Assembly (NCBI GenBank): GCA_019828595.1
Contig: JAHQRK010000018.1
Coordinates: 310,001 to 374,000, forward strand
DNA length: 64,000 nt
Source of the DNA: Aphanomyces cochlioides
Lineage: Eukaryota; Oomycota; Saprolegniomycetes; Saprolegniales; Verrucalvaceae
Direction of reading: 5' to 3'
In this document: positions 9,920 to 20,961 of the stretch, one piece after another
Numbering within the stretch: position 1 is the stretch's first letter
Layout: each line of letters opens with the position of its first letter
Notes under the pieces: generated by a model
The model's database searches: none
Told to the model about the DNA's origin: nothing
What the model saw: the letters and a program-made list of their open reading frames with translations, nothing else
Program-made: the position numbers and the translations under genes

Positions 9920-10783
9920 CGTTGTCCATTTTGTGCATGGCTGGTTGTTCGTTCTGTGATAATATGCACGTCCAACGCGATCGAAGCATTTGAGTTTAAC
10001 TTTGAATCGAGTCTGTTAGCTTAACCTTATGTATCCAAACTTTATTAACGTGAGGATAAGAAGGTAAGTTAAACTCTAGGAGACAATGGCGTAATTTGAT
10101 TGGATATAAATAATTATATTTGAGAATTTTGATTGGATAAAAATTAATTGAGTTAGTTTATTGATTTTACCTCTGAAAGTTTATACAACAAAAGTTGGTT
10201 TGTGGACAATTTCAATCGCGCATTCGACGCGTACTTTCTAGACACACCAGACAGTAGTATGAGTCGTTGCGGGGACTTGAATATATATGTAGCACGTAAC
10301 AGAATAGAGATGCATCCTCTCGGGATATCGCGAGCCATTCCAATGTGATCGTTTCCTAAAATTTTCAGTCACCCATGGAGCAGCCCTTGACGTGATTCGC
10401 CAAGGCAATACGTGGTGGTTTGAATTCACGATAGAACCATGTGTCTCCCAGACTTGTAGCCTGTAAAATGGATCCGACAGTAATATGCCATGGAATGCAG
10501 TTGGTTGCAACACCTTTTGCAACGCACCAGCAATGCTAGCATCAACACCAATCTGCAGCACCAAAACCACGTCACTCCTCCCAATAAAGCATGCCATGTA
10601 CAGTATCTGCGACCGCTAAGAATATACATTTTTAGAGGTTTTGCAAAGCCAAGGTGTCTGATTTTCAACACTTTTCTGTCAAAATGAGTAATTTATCTAT
10701 ATTTGAAGGTTCGATATTTCCTGTATAATGTTATATTTCATTAAATTTTAGAGTTATTCTGGCCGTTCAAAGACAAGTTTTAT
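9920..10783. other. AT-rich intergenic stretch with two CCAAT motifs
   Basis: I see no gene. TGATTGG occurs at 10097 and 10130 (33 bp apart), each followed by AT-rich sequence, resembling a short version of the phased arrays elsewhere. Nothing else recognisable was found. Confidence 0.4.
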
Positions 10784-11401
10784 ATGGGTCCCCCTACATT
10801 TTTCCTGTATAATTTAGTTTTGACCGGTCCCCCTCCCCTGGTGGAAATTGAGAACAGAACGGCCGCCGTGGCAAAGGTCAAAGCTCTTCCCATCTCGGAA
10901 GACGTTCTCGTTGCGATGAATGCTGCTGGCGGTGGTGGCCCCTTCTTTATGGGCGCTGGGAACGGAAACAGTGCGATGAATATGAACCCCAACATGAACT
11001 ACAACATGAATTTCATGATGAGTCCGTCGAACGACGCGTCGCAAGCGGCCATGAACCTACAGATGAATAGCTTTGGCACGAACACGGGCGACGCAGCGAC
11101 GACGACGGGATCCAGCAGCAATTCAACGTCAACGGGAAGCTTCAATCGTGGCAATTATCGATGCAGTCGATGCGGCGAGCCGAAGAAAGGCCACGTGTGT
11201 CCGTACCAACCAGCAAACTACAAGTGTAACAAATGCGGCAACCTCAAGCGGTCGTGTACGTGTGGCGCGCCGCAGAAAAGCAACATGGAAGTCCAGTGTG
11301 CATTGGATGAAAACATGACTGTCGCGAAACTAGATCGTAGCGCACAAGGCGTGACCGACTTTCACGAGTCGATTCGAGCATTCGTCGACGGCGCGAATTA
11401 G
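10784..11401 (+). CDS. Cys-rich zinc-knuckle-like protein, paralogue A
   Basis: The C-terminal 75 residues hold a distinctive Cys module: NYRCSRCGEPKKGHVCPYQP, then NYKCNKCGN, then CTCG, followed by QCALDENMTVAKLD. The same module is encoded on the minus strand at 15014-15403. Upstream is a Met/Asn/Gly-rich low-complexity segment (residues 55-115) and a Ser/Thr stretch. The first 15 or so residues after the ATG at 10784 are odd (FFLYNLVL) and come from AT-rich DNA; the real start may be the internal ATG at 10919, or an upstream exon may be missing. The spacing of about eight Cys plus His suggests zinc binding. Function is unknown. Confidence 0.65.
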   Translation: MGPPTFFLYNLVLTGPPPLVEIENRTAAVAKVKALPISEDVLVAMNAAGGGGPFFMGAGNGNSAMNMNPNMNYNMNFMMSPSNDASQAAMNLQMNSFGTNTGDAATTTGSSSNSTSTGSFNRGNYRCSRCGEPKKGHVCPYQPANYKCNKCGNLKRSCTCGAPQKSNMEVQCALDENMTVAKLDRSAQGVTDFHESIRAFVDGAN

Positions 11402-11427
11402 ACTAATATATGAATTTTTGGGTGGAC

Positions 11428-13116
11428 TTAGTCGATCTTTTGCGCGATCGCGCCCATGTCTTTCGCCAACTTGGTCGCGTTCTCGTCGATCCACTGGAGC
11501 GAGTTGTGATGCACATTGAGCACCTTGAGAATCTGCGCCAGCGGCTCGTCCATCGCTTCGTTTTCAGCCTGCGACTGGTTCAATCGCTCGATCGTTTCTT
11601 TCAGCGCGGTAGACATCATGTTGAGTTGGTTGTCAATGTCCACCGAGAGCTGAAGCGTCTGTTCGCGCTCCAAGTCGGCGGCATCTGGGATCTGTCGATG
11701 CGACTCGAACATCTTGTCGACGCTCGATTCCAAATTCTACCACAGTCATAAGCTTAGCAGGCTAGAGGGGGAGCAGCAAGTACCTCGAGTGTCGATTCCA
11801 GTTCGGTTTGGTACGATGCGATCGTGTCCAAGTTGGCGTTCAATTCCTTCTGCGAGACTTGCAACCGTCGGACATCTATCGCGAGATCACCCAACTTCTT
11901 CTGGTTCTCCATGAGTTCCGTGTCCCAATGACTCACTACGCAGAGGAATCTCAACTTTGAGCAGTCGCGCAGTCGTTCGCACCTCGCACAGCTTCGTTGG
12001 TAAACGCCATGGCATGGCTTTCCAATTGCTCGCTCCACATGTTGATAATATCTTCTACCGTCTTGTCCATGTACTCGGCAGGGGGTTTGTCTTGCGCAGT
12101 GACGGCTACGCATTGACTTTTTGTTAGCACAACAACGAATAAAGAGACTTACCAGTGGCATCTTTGTTGTCGTTGCCTCCCAGAGTAAATGTAGATTTGC
12201 CGTCGGCAGGCGCGGTAGTCGTGGATGCTGACGTAGAGCCGCCAAAACTAAAACCAGAGGTCGTGGCTGCTGGTTTGTCGGTAGACGTTGTCGATGACTC
12301 GGCTGGCTTTGCACCACCGAAAGAAAACCCACCAGCAGCAGGAGCAGAAGTCGAGGAAGTCGCAGTTCCACCGAGAGAGAAACCAGAGGCTGGCGCAGCA
12401 GTGGTTCCACTTGTCGATGGCGTAGTTGTGGACGTTGTGGCAGCAGGAGTTGTTGCTGATGCGGCTGGGGTCGACGAAGTGCCACCGAATGAAAAGCTCG
12501 GGGCGGTCGTGGTTGCCGCTGGTGCTGTGGATGCGCCCCCAAAAGAGAAGGAGGGAGTGGCAGCTGGTGTTGAAGACGTAGTCGTTGTGGTGGCAGGGGT
12601 GGTGGATGCTCCTCCAAACGAAAAATCAGTCGAAGGTGCCGCTGTTGTAGTTGCTGCAGGGGTCGTCGTGGCTGCAGGAGTTGATCCAAACGAGAATCCA
12701 CCAGCCGCAGGGGTAGTCGCGGTCGTCGTCGATGGTGCGGTCCCTCCAAATGAGAACGATGGAGTGGTAGACGTGGTTGAGCTTGCAGCAGGAGCAGTTG
12801 TGGCAGCTGTGGCACTACCCCCAAACGAAAACGACGGCGTTGTCGAAGTTGTTGTTGCTGCAGGAGTTGCCGCGGACGCAGCCGGCGTACTGCCAAAGGA
12901 GAAGCCCGTTGTCGCGGCTGGCGTTGAAGTGGACGCGCCTCCAAACGAGAACCCAGAGGTTGCAGGGGCGGCTGCTGGAGTTGACGAGGCTGCAGCTCCA
13001 AACGAAAAACCCGGTGTTGCAGAGGTACCACTTGATGTATTCGTTGACGCTGCGCCAAAGGAGAAACCACCAGTCGATGGCGCGGTCGACGCCTTGGAAC
13101 CGAACGAGAAGCTCAT
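11428..13116 (-). CDS. nucleoporin Nup62/Nsp1 (4 exons)
   Basis: Exons 13116-12153, 12105-11983, 11935-11784 and 11736-11428, all joined by introns of exactly 47 nt, give 515 residues. The first 300 residues are FG-repeat: about fifteen copies of FSFG/GFSFG in Thr/Ala/Ser-rich spacers, the disordered permeability barrier of the nuclear pore. From about residue 325 the Nsp1-C coiled-coil domain begins (YMDKTVEDIINMWSEQLESH), with three heptad-rich helices ending at DMGAIAQKID. This part assembles with Nup54/Nup58 in the central channel. Size and order match Nup62. The gene converges on the Cys-rich paralogue with 26 nt between stops. Confidence 0.93.
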
Positions 13117-13210
13117 GATGCTTGGTGCAAAATTCCTCCAGCAGTAAAGTAATATTCATTCAATTAAAGTATGCAATAAAATAAAAGAGCCATGTCAGTG
13201 ATTCAATAGT

Positions 13211-13276
13211 ATGAAACCCTACACACCCCGGAAAATTTAAACCATAAACCCCTTTAACCCCTTCATCTTAAACCCT
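13211..13276. promoter_or_regulatory. telomere-like AACCCC block upstream of Nup62
   Basis: Degenerate AAACCC units (gaaacccta, taaacccctttaacccc, ttaaaccc) lie 95-160 bp upstream of the Nup62 ATG. The C-rich strand is the plus strand, opposite to the direction of the gene. Confidence 0.45.
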
Positions 13277-13534
13277 CAAATGAATCGCATCATCCCTTTC
13301 AACATGAGAGCTGCATGGACGACGGATGGACGGCGCATGGATGTTCCAGTCAAGCATACATTGATGCAATAGCGTATTTGCACTATATTACAACGTCTAG
13401 AGCGCTACAATTGTACTAGACATGAGTCTTTGCTAATTTTTGAGCTTGAGACGACATATATCTTCATGGAACGATGTGTCGACGAACGAGTCAAAGGTCT
13501 GCGTGGTTGACGAGAGCTCAATGACAGCGGCAGT

Positions 13535-14595
13535 TTAATCTTCCTTGTAGTGAAGGATCGCTTCGATGTCTTCAATGTGAGCCAAGGCATCAGCGCGGCC
13601 CCATTCGAATTGTTGGTTGGCCCAGTTCGCATCAGTGGAGACCAGGACCCAGTGAGGCAAAATGTTACGCCACTTCCAAAAGTGAAAGACATGTGAGGGA
13701 GCAAGCGATCCAAGCGGAGCTGGGTCGTTGTTGGAAACGCTACCATCAATGTACTTGTTGTCGCGAAAGGTTTTCAGCAATTCAGGATGGTACAATGGAA
13801 CATGCCCAGATGTGAGCATGCAATCCACCATGTCTTCGTTGTTCTTCCAAGACGTAACCAGCTCGTTCTCAAGGGATGGAACGCGCGTAATTGAGCAGTA
13901 AAACTTCTTGTCGAGCTTCAAATACGTATCAGGTTCAAGCTGGCGCAGTGTGTGCTCTCTTGTGAGCGGGATCCACTTTTGGAGGCCCATGAAGGATTTC
14001 TTGTCAGCGTCGCGGATTAACGTTAAGTTGGCATCATGGAAAAAGTCGACAACGTTCTTCTCCATCGCGAGTACCAAGGCAGGAAAGCAGCCGGCTGATG
14101 CTCCTGAAAAGACAGCGTTCGTCAAGTCGAAATGCTCCTACGCCAGCCGTAACTTTGAGGATGTAGATAGAGACGAGGTACTTGAACGATCGAAGCGACA
14201 CCCAAGAGGTAGTTGTAGAAGCCGCCGCATCCTCCAAAGCCAATTTGGACTGTTTCCCCGCGGATATGAGTGGGTTGCTTGCGAGCGCGCTTGATCGGTC
14301 GAGGAACTAACGCAACGACATCTTGTTTCTTCTCCTCTTTGTGAGTATGGTCGTCGACCCAAAGCGCGTCCAAGCATCCTGCAGACGTCGTGGCATGAAC
14401 CAGTGGCTAGCCAAGGAAAAAGTTGACAAAACAGACTGCAGAGCAAAGCTGTACCTTGACGAGTTGGGGAATCAACGAGCGAAAGTACTTCCACATCGAC
14501 TGGGATTCATTGCTGGCCACAATTTCGTCGATCTTGCGTTTCTTCCGTCGGTCTTCTCGCTTGGTTTCCCCATCGTCAAGCCAGAGCGGGTCCAT
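13535..14595 (-). CDS. patatin-like phospholipase (3 exons)
   Basis: Exons 14595-14455, 14406-14182 and 14137-13535 (introns 48 and 44 nt) give 322 residues. The patatin hallmarks are in order: a glycine-rich loop (FGGCGGFYNYLLG, about residue 105), the nucleophile elbow GASAG (GxSxG, about residue 130) and a DGS at the Asp position of the catalytic dyad (usually DGG/DGA). PNPLA enzymes hydrolyse acyl chains from lipids using this Ser-Asp dyad. The N-terminal 90 residues are basic (REDRRKKRK) and not part of the domain. The DGS variant is tolerated in some family members, so activity is likely but not certain. Confidence 0.85.
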
Positions 14596-15013
14596 GTCGA
14601 ACCAGGTTGTGAAGAGTGACTTCCACGTATATTTTTATCCCACTTTGCACCCGCCATACAAAAATCTAGTATAAAAATACCAACTGCCTTTTTAATACAG
14701 CATGGCAAGCATGCCGACGAAGTGCATCAGATCCTTCTATAGATATTGGTCGTCGTAGACAATTTCATACGAGATAAATTCTAATTGTACTTAAATTTAC
14801 CATGATCTGCACGACGATGCTCTTCATGATATCATGCAACAGAGAAGGTCAGCAAGATCGCATGAGGGACGCGCGATCAAGGCTCAGTCGTCACGCTCTT
14901 TGGAGTCGAAGAGATGGAGGAGACGGAAGAGATTGTGAGAGACAAGGAGAATCTTGAGTACGAGGGAGAGTATTGTTGGTACACGCAGCGATTTGGTGAC
15001 TTCGGGTGAGGTG
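14596..15013. other. intergenic, no gene seen
   Basis: This is mixed-composition sequence between the lipase start and the Cys-rich paralogue end. No open frame with coding character, repeat or recognised motif was seen. Confidence 0.4.
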
Positions 15014-15403
15014 TTACATTTCAAAGATGCCAGACATTGGCATATCAACGACTCCCTGGATGATATATGCTGTAAAGAGATCGATATAGCTCGATAAGCT
15101 TACCTGCATGCGTAAATCGAGCACTCGTGTCGTCATGTCTTCGTCCATTTCGCATTGAACGGCAATTGTTCGCGTGAGAGGCACGCCGCATGTGCAGTTC
15201 TTCTTGACATTGCCACACACGACGCATTTGTAGTTGCCAGGTTGGTAGGGACAAACATGACCTTTCTTGGGCTCACCACACCGACTGCAGCGGTAATTGC
15301 CGCGTCCGCCTTTCCCCCCTTCGTGTTCCTCGAGAGGATTAGCAGCATCGTCCTGTTGTTCATCGCCGCCGCTCTCCCACTTGGGCTCCACCTTCTCCGC
15401 CAT
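15014..15403 (-). CDS. Cys-rich zinc-knuckle-like protein, paralogue B (2 exons)
   Basis: Exon 15403-15104 and exon 15055-15014 are split by a 48-nt intron (15056-15103), giving 113 residues. The acidic N-terminus is followed by the same module as paralogue A: NYRCSRCGEPKKGHVCPYQP, NYKCVVCGN, CTCG and QCEMDEDMTTRVLD. Splicing yields RMQGVVDM, which lines up with SAQGVTDF of paralogue A and so supports the junction. The intron is a multiple of three and has no stop, so retention would give a 129-residue isoform. Two TTCCGGATA/TTATCCGGAT motifs sit 20-47 bp upstream of the ATG. Function is unknown; zinc binding is inferred. Confidence 0.75.
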   Translation of the reverse strand: MAEKVEPKWESGGDEQQDDAANPLEEHEGGKGGRGNYRCSRCGEPKKGHVCPYQPGNYKCVVCGNVKKNCTCGVPLTRTIAVQCEMDEDMTTRVLDLRMQVSLSSYIDLFTAYIIQGVVDMPMSGIFEM

Positions 15404-15422
15404 TTCGCAATGAAAATGAAGG

Positions 15423-15450
15423 ATTCCGGATATGAAACGATTATCCGGAT
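15423..15450. promoter_or_regulatory. paired CCGGAT palindromes at gene start
   Basis: ATTCCGGATATGA (15423) and TTATCCGGATATGA (15441) stand 18 bp apart, just upstream of the Cys-rich gene B start at 15403. Confidence 0.5.
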
Positions 15451-15511
15451 ATGAAAATCAAACCAACGAATGAACAAAATTGTCTGTTCGTTATTCTCCA
15501 GCTTAAATAGT

Positions 15512-18500
15512 TTATTCCACGTCGGCAATGCGCGGCTCGATTTCCAACGATCGATTGAAGCAGAAGTCTTTGGTGGACAGCTGGAGTGGTGAGCACATGT
15601 GATCCTACACCATGAGGCATTAGCATAAGTCGAAGGCGAAAAATATACCAAGAGTCGTTTGTCAGGAGAAAAAATGTAAGGCGTCTTTTGACAAGGCAAG
15701 ACAAGTCGGACAACGCTACCACGGAAACGCAATTTTTTCAGGTTGACAAGATCGCCCTGGACAAAGTCGGGGTATTCTTGCGCGACGATGAATTGCTGTG
15801 CGACGAGACCAAGGTAAGGGATGGACGGCAGCGCTCCTTCTTTCATGAGTTTATGCAACGGTCTAGTAGACATTGAGACAAACATTCCAATCAGGATATG
15901 TACCGAGCGCCTTTTTCCGTCCATTGTTTCAGTTCTTGCCAGAGAGAACGAACAGCAGGGGGCAGACGACCCCAAGTTTTCTTGAGACGGAAAATCGACG
16001 AGTCGTTGAGGGCATACATGATCGCGACGAACCCGTCAAAGTTTCGAAGGGGATTCAAGCATTTCCCGGCAACCTTTGTAAAAATATAGTTCCAATGACT
16101 TATGAGATAACATACCCGAACGTAATAACTGAGGATCTGACCACGATCAACGACATCTTCACGAGCAAGGATTTGATTAATCACCCATAGAGAAATATGG
16201 TTGTGTAAGAGGCGAGACTTGTCATAAGCTGGGGTGTTTGTGGCGTTCTTCTTTGACGCAACCAGTTCCGAAACTGTTCATAAGCAAGTTAATACTCCTC
16301 AAAGGACACATGCACGTACTTGGAATCTTTTGGAAAAACCAATGCTGCAAGAGTGTAATTTGAGATGCCATGAGACCAGGATCAATATCCAATTGCCTAC
16401 AAAAAGGAGTCAAACTCTTGCTGTTCATCAAGAGTGTCGAACCATAAACGAGCGACACGATCAAGTACTGAAAAACGCCGCTTGGCGGCTGCGACAGGCA
16501 CTTGTCTGTTTGGTTGAGGTGCTCCATAATTTGGCAATTGAACTCCAGCAAGAGCAAGTCGTTCACGCACTTTGTCTGTCATTTCATCCACACCCGATTC
16601 CAAAAATGCCATGGGTCGCGCAGTGTTGAAATGCGCCACGAGGGCGCTATAGTCGTTTTCGCAGTAACTCTGTGTCGTAAATGGCAAGCGACTTTGACAT
16701 GCCTTGACAAAGGGAGCGATTTTACGAGTGGTGAGCCATTGTAGCACGACTGGGTCTGAATCAACGATCGATGGCAGCATATGGATAATCATGTTGGAAA
16801 TTTCAAAGCATACATCCATGGGAGGATCTCGAAGTTCTTGGAGGAGCTGGATCCAAATGTCCAAACACCACAACACAACACGACGGGCATGTTTAAACTG
16901 TCCAGGATCGGCGTCTGCAAGGAAATTCTATTTGAACTTGTCAAAAAGGATGCAACTCGGCGGTGGAACATACCCTGAAGAACTGGAGCACGTCATGATT
17001 GTCCACGTGCGGCTGACCACACCAAAAGAATGCTTCGACGTCACTTACATGGGTAGTGTCATATTGAACAAAGTATCGAAGCATCTCTGCAGCTGCCACT
17101 GCTTGCAATTCGTCTTTGCCATCGGTTTGGTCGACGGCCAATTCAGTCGAGTCTTGGTGACGAGGCAACAATGACTTTTCAGGAGATGCTGATGTTGCCA
17201 TGGCTACAACGATAAAATCAGCACATCACAGGGAGGTTTTGATGCTTACATAGAGCTTTTGTTTCTTGTCCAGTGGCATGAAAAGACAAGTTCATGCTAG
17301 CGCGTTCGCTTCGTGCAAAGCGTTCTTGCTGGGCTTGTTCAAACAATTGCAAAGCCGTTTTGCCAGTAATGTCTTGAGCGTGGATATCGACGTCTGGATG
17401 ACTTCTCATGTAATTGAAGACATCAGGTCCACCATAGAGCGCAGCGTAATGAATCGCTTGACGGTACATGTTGCAAATGTCTCGCACATTTGCTCGCTCG
17501 CTGAGAAGAAGTCGCACGGTGTCCATAACAGCTGCCATGTCCTTAGAGACAATAGCACCGTCGATTAAGTGACCACGGGATACAGCCATCATGAGAGGTG
17601 TCCAGCCATCGACAGTTCGAGCGTGGACGTCAGCCTTTCCTTCCGACAGCAACACGGCGCAAGTCTGTAAGTCAGCAATACTGGCTGCAAAATGAAGGGG
17701 TGTTTCCCCCTTGAGAGATCTCAAATTCGCATCCGCACCATAGTCAATCAATGCTGTTGCAACTTCGGATTGACCCTCCTTGGCTGCGCAGGCCAAGGCA
17801 CTGCAGCCGGTGTGCCAACAGCGCGCATTTACATTGATGGTTTTCGAGAGCTCCATGAGAGTGTCAATGCCTTCCAAGCATCCCTTGGATGCTAAAAGCA
17901 TCAAAGGCGTATAACCAAAATGGTCCACGGCATCGACAAGGGCCCCATGACGAACCAATTTGTGGATGATCTGCCGCACCTTGTCTGGCCATGCAGCCTT
18001 CGTTTGACTTTCAGGAACGATTGGTGCGCCCAGTAAATGCAATGGTCCTCTACCGAGCGAGCTGAGGATTTTGGTCTTGGCTCCGTGTTGCAACAAATAT
18101 GATACGACATTTACGTGAAAACTGCTGACGGCAACGTGCAAAGGGGTTGATTCGTCGTCCGATACGTAGTTGACCTAACAAAATGTCATGAGGGAATACT
18201 TTTGAGGAACCAACCTCGGCACCATTAGCCAACAGCATTTGGACTGATCCAACAGCACCACGCTGGCAAGCTTGTAGCAAAGCAACGTTCCACAATGACT
18301 TGTTGCTGCTTAGAATTTTGACATAATTTGGGTTTGAAATGAATGCCATGCGGTGAGGTGGTGTTGACGCGTTCAACAAGGATACAACATCAGGGTATGG
18401 CCTACAAAGTTTTAGCAACCAGCTAGAAGTGTTAATATACCATACCATAAGACGACATTAGTTCCATTTAAAGTCACGAGAACATGGCCTTTTGAGACAA

Positions 18501-20378
18501 TGCCTCCAAGGGCTGCTTGACCATGCGCTGTGATGTTCTTAACCATGGCACCACATCGATAAGTTGACTCGGGTTCAAAGCCGAGTCCTTGTTTCCAGTC
18601 GCTATCAAAGGAAAATGATATTTGCTCCTTGAAAATATCTTCGAGGACGGCAGGGATAGACACGTTCTGGACAAAATCCATTGCAGCACCAAGAATGCCA
18701 AGAACGGACGAAGATCCACGGTCTTTTTCCTGATGCATCACACCGAGCAAATGCTTGAGCGTCAGGAGGTTTTCCAAGCCAGAATTCACCACCAAATATG
18801 TAAAGATCGGAATCAAATCGTCCATGTCGAGCTTTTGACTGGCAGTGTTAGGCACAAGAGAGTTGAAACCAAAACCTTCACTGGTGACATGATAGGCAAA
18901 TTCCGACACGGGATTTTCATCCATATAAGTGGCCTGGATTTCCGCTACTGCATCAACAAGTGCCTCAAATTTGTCAATCGGTAACGAATATGAGTTGAGT
19001 TGACTCAGAATTTTGCACGCTATGATCAATGAGCAATCAAGATGACCATGGAAAAATACCTTCACGCCATTCACTGGAGGAGAATTGGTGCTGGGGAATA
19101 TCAAAAAAGGCCTGGTCTTTGCCCTGGAGCCAGCGTAATTTCTTATTTAGCCCTGCCTCCTGTTCAGAGTTGACGTTGCGTCGAATAGCGCTATAGAGGC
19201 CATCATGAAGAGGCAAGAAGACTGCTTCTTCGACTTGTCGATGAATGCAATGGTTAATCAATTCCTAGTGTTTTGGCATTGTTGAATCAAAATGCTCCAT
19301 CAAGCTCATACCATCGTGTCATCTTCGTCTGAATCATCACCAACTAAGGCGTACAAGCTTTTCAGGTACTTTTGGCTCACTGTCTCTCGCATGCTCTTTA
19401 TAAACTCTTGCAAGGTAGAAAATGCATGAGTCGATCGGCTATCGAAGTGCTTGACGAAATGCTGGCACTTGATGGCTTCTGATGACTTAGCATCACTCTA
19501 CAAATAATTATTAGCGGCCTCAAAAACCTCGAAGCTACCAGTATTCTGCGAAGCTCGTTGGAAAGACGCGTGGCCGGGTCGTCCAGTTGCATGCTTGATT
19601 GACGCCATTGCTGTGGGTTTGCCGACGACATTGTACGCGTGGATTGGGCTGACGATGAAGCAGTCAACTGCTTACCCTCGCGGATACCATCGATAACGCG
19701 ATGGAGATGTTCAAACCACAGTTTGCAATCTTCGTCGTCCTTTGCCTGGCAAATCAGAGAGTTGAAACCTTTGATTAACTCAAAGCAATGAGCGCGCTTC
19801 GACTTGCGAATATCCATGTATCTAACCGTTGCATTTGCATCATCGAGAGCAATTTCTCCTTTGAGTTGAGCAAATCGATGGCTTTTGTAGTATTGTAGCG
19901 TCGAAAATGGCTCGCCTGTTAAAGTATTTGTGCGCGTCAAGAGCACAAAATAGCGTTTTTTCCAGCTCTTCCATATCTTGCCTTGTTTTACGAGCCATCC
20001 ACTGTAAATCAGATTGCCCCCTCGAATGGATCCACCCGACGTGGACGGCATTTGAGGCATACTGAGTTGTCTTGACGGCCCGCCGATGCCGCTTTTTCGT
20101 GTATTGCGCATGGATCTGGATCGTCCTGGATTGTCGTACTGGTCTTCCTCATAATCATTGTCACTTTCTTCCATGACGTATATTCCATTGGCAGAAGCAG
20201 GATGTGGTTCACTACGTGGCATGGGATGGTGCCCCAGTGAATGATAGTATTCCTTTGACGAGAGCTGGAGCGGTGCTTTCGATCCACCACGGACAAGATA
20301 CACATCCGATCGATGATTCCTATCGGCATTTTCTTTTCGGAACAGCTTGCTCAAGTCTCCTGGATATGGAGCGCTCAT
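15512..20378 (-). CDS. PH-VPS9-PDZ-ankyrin-RasGEF multidomain exchange factor (13 exons)
   Basis: Thirteen exons with twelve introns of 40-47 nt, every phase checked, encode 1,447 residues. In order: PH domain (about 120-225, LIYSGWLVKQGKIWKSWKKR); VPS9 domain (about 345-500, core MDDLIPIFTYLVVNSGL); PDZ-like domain (about 530-620, GLGFEPESTYRCGAMV); about eight ankyrin repeats (625-930, for example TPLHFAASIADL); a REM-like helical segment (about 975-1100); and a RasGEF domain (about 1190-1440, DPGLMASQITLLQHWFFQKI, NFDGFVAIMYALNDSSI, RLKKTW). The exons are 20378-19539, 19497-19312, 19264-19060, 19019-18446, 18401-18215, 18174-17250, 17203-16974, 16927-16443, 16396-16320, 16273-16116, 16073-15904, 15862-15649 and 15604-15512. 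A membrane-targeted protein able to activate both Rab5 and Ras is the direct reading. Confidence 0.88.
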
Positions 20379-20574
20379 ACTGCTGCGCAATAGGATTTGC
20401 AGTCTTGTCCGTCTTGGTGCTCGCAGTGAAATGCACTGGAATTCTGTAACGCGCGCCTTTCTTTTTATTTTCAATATACTTTTTATCAACATACATACAA
20501 AAACCAAGGTTAAAATAAATATTTATAATTTATTTCACGTTCTCCCACTTAATTAAATTATACATTTTGGTCTG

Positions 20575-20765
20575 GCCTTATCAACAGAAGCTGGACAAAC
20601 TCAAGAGCGACGGTCCTTTCTGTGCAAAACTCTCGCTCAAAACTTCTTGTTCCAAACCTTTGAAGCGATCTCTGTATGATTTAGAGGGAATGCCTTCGTG
20701 TTGAAGTGCTCGCCAGTGAGTAATCACTCCATCGACAAGGTGACCAATCCGGGATTCTGCACTTT
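20575..20765 (-). pseudogene. orphan minus-strand coding remnant
   Basis: A minus-strand frame reads SRIGHLVDGVITHWRALQHE, then GIPSKSYRDRFKGLEQEVLS, and ends SLLSLSSFC and a stop. The composition is convincing for a protein end, but no ATG or upstream exon exists before the promoter-motif cluster at 20773-20925. It may be the surviving 3-prime end of a gene truncated when the upstream promoter region was rearranged. Confidence 0.35.
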
Positions 20766-20772
20766 CCAGATA

Positions 20773-20925
20773 TTATCCGGATGAGTTGATGTTAATAATT
20801 ACCCCTACAACCCCAAACCCCTCACCCCTCAGTCCGGATAAAAGAGAAGTTATCCAGATGATTAATAAAACCCTGCACTCCCGAATATCCGGGTGGTACA
20901 GCTGTAGTTTCTGTTATCCGGATAT
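20773..20925. promoter_or_regulatory. cluster of CCGGAT palindromes and a CCCC(T)AA block
   Basis: TTATCCGGAT (20773), GTCCGGATAA (20832), a degenerate ATATCCGGG (20885) and TTATCCGGATAT (20914) surround a short telomere-like block (20803-20830: acccctacaaccccaaacccctcacccc). The start codon of the TOG/CAP-Gly gene is 36 bp downstream. Both recurrent promoter motifs of the window coincide here. Confidence 0.6.
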
Positions 20926-20961
20926 CATCACGAACGGTTTTCCTCATTTGAGATCGTCAAC

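Noticed and set aside
12155..13147. Long plus-strand frame rich in Pro, Val and Ala over the Nup62 gene
   Set aside because: It is an antisense shadow of the repetitive FG region; the minus strand gives FSFG repeats plus the Nsp1-C domain.
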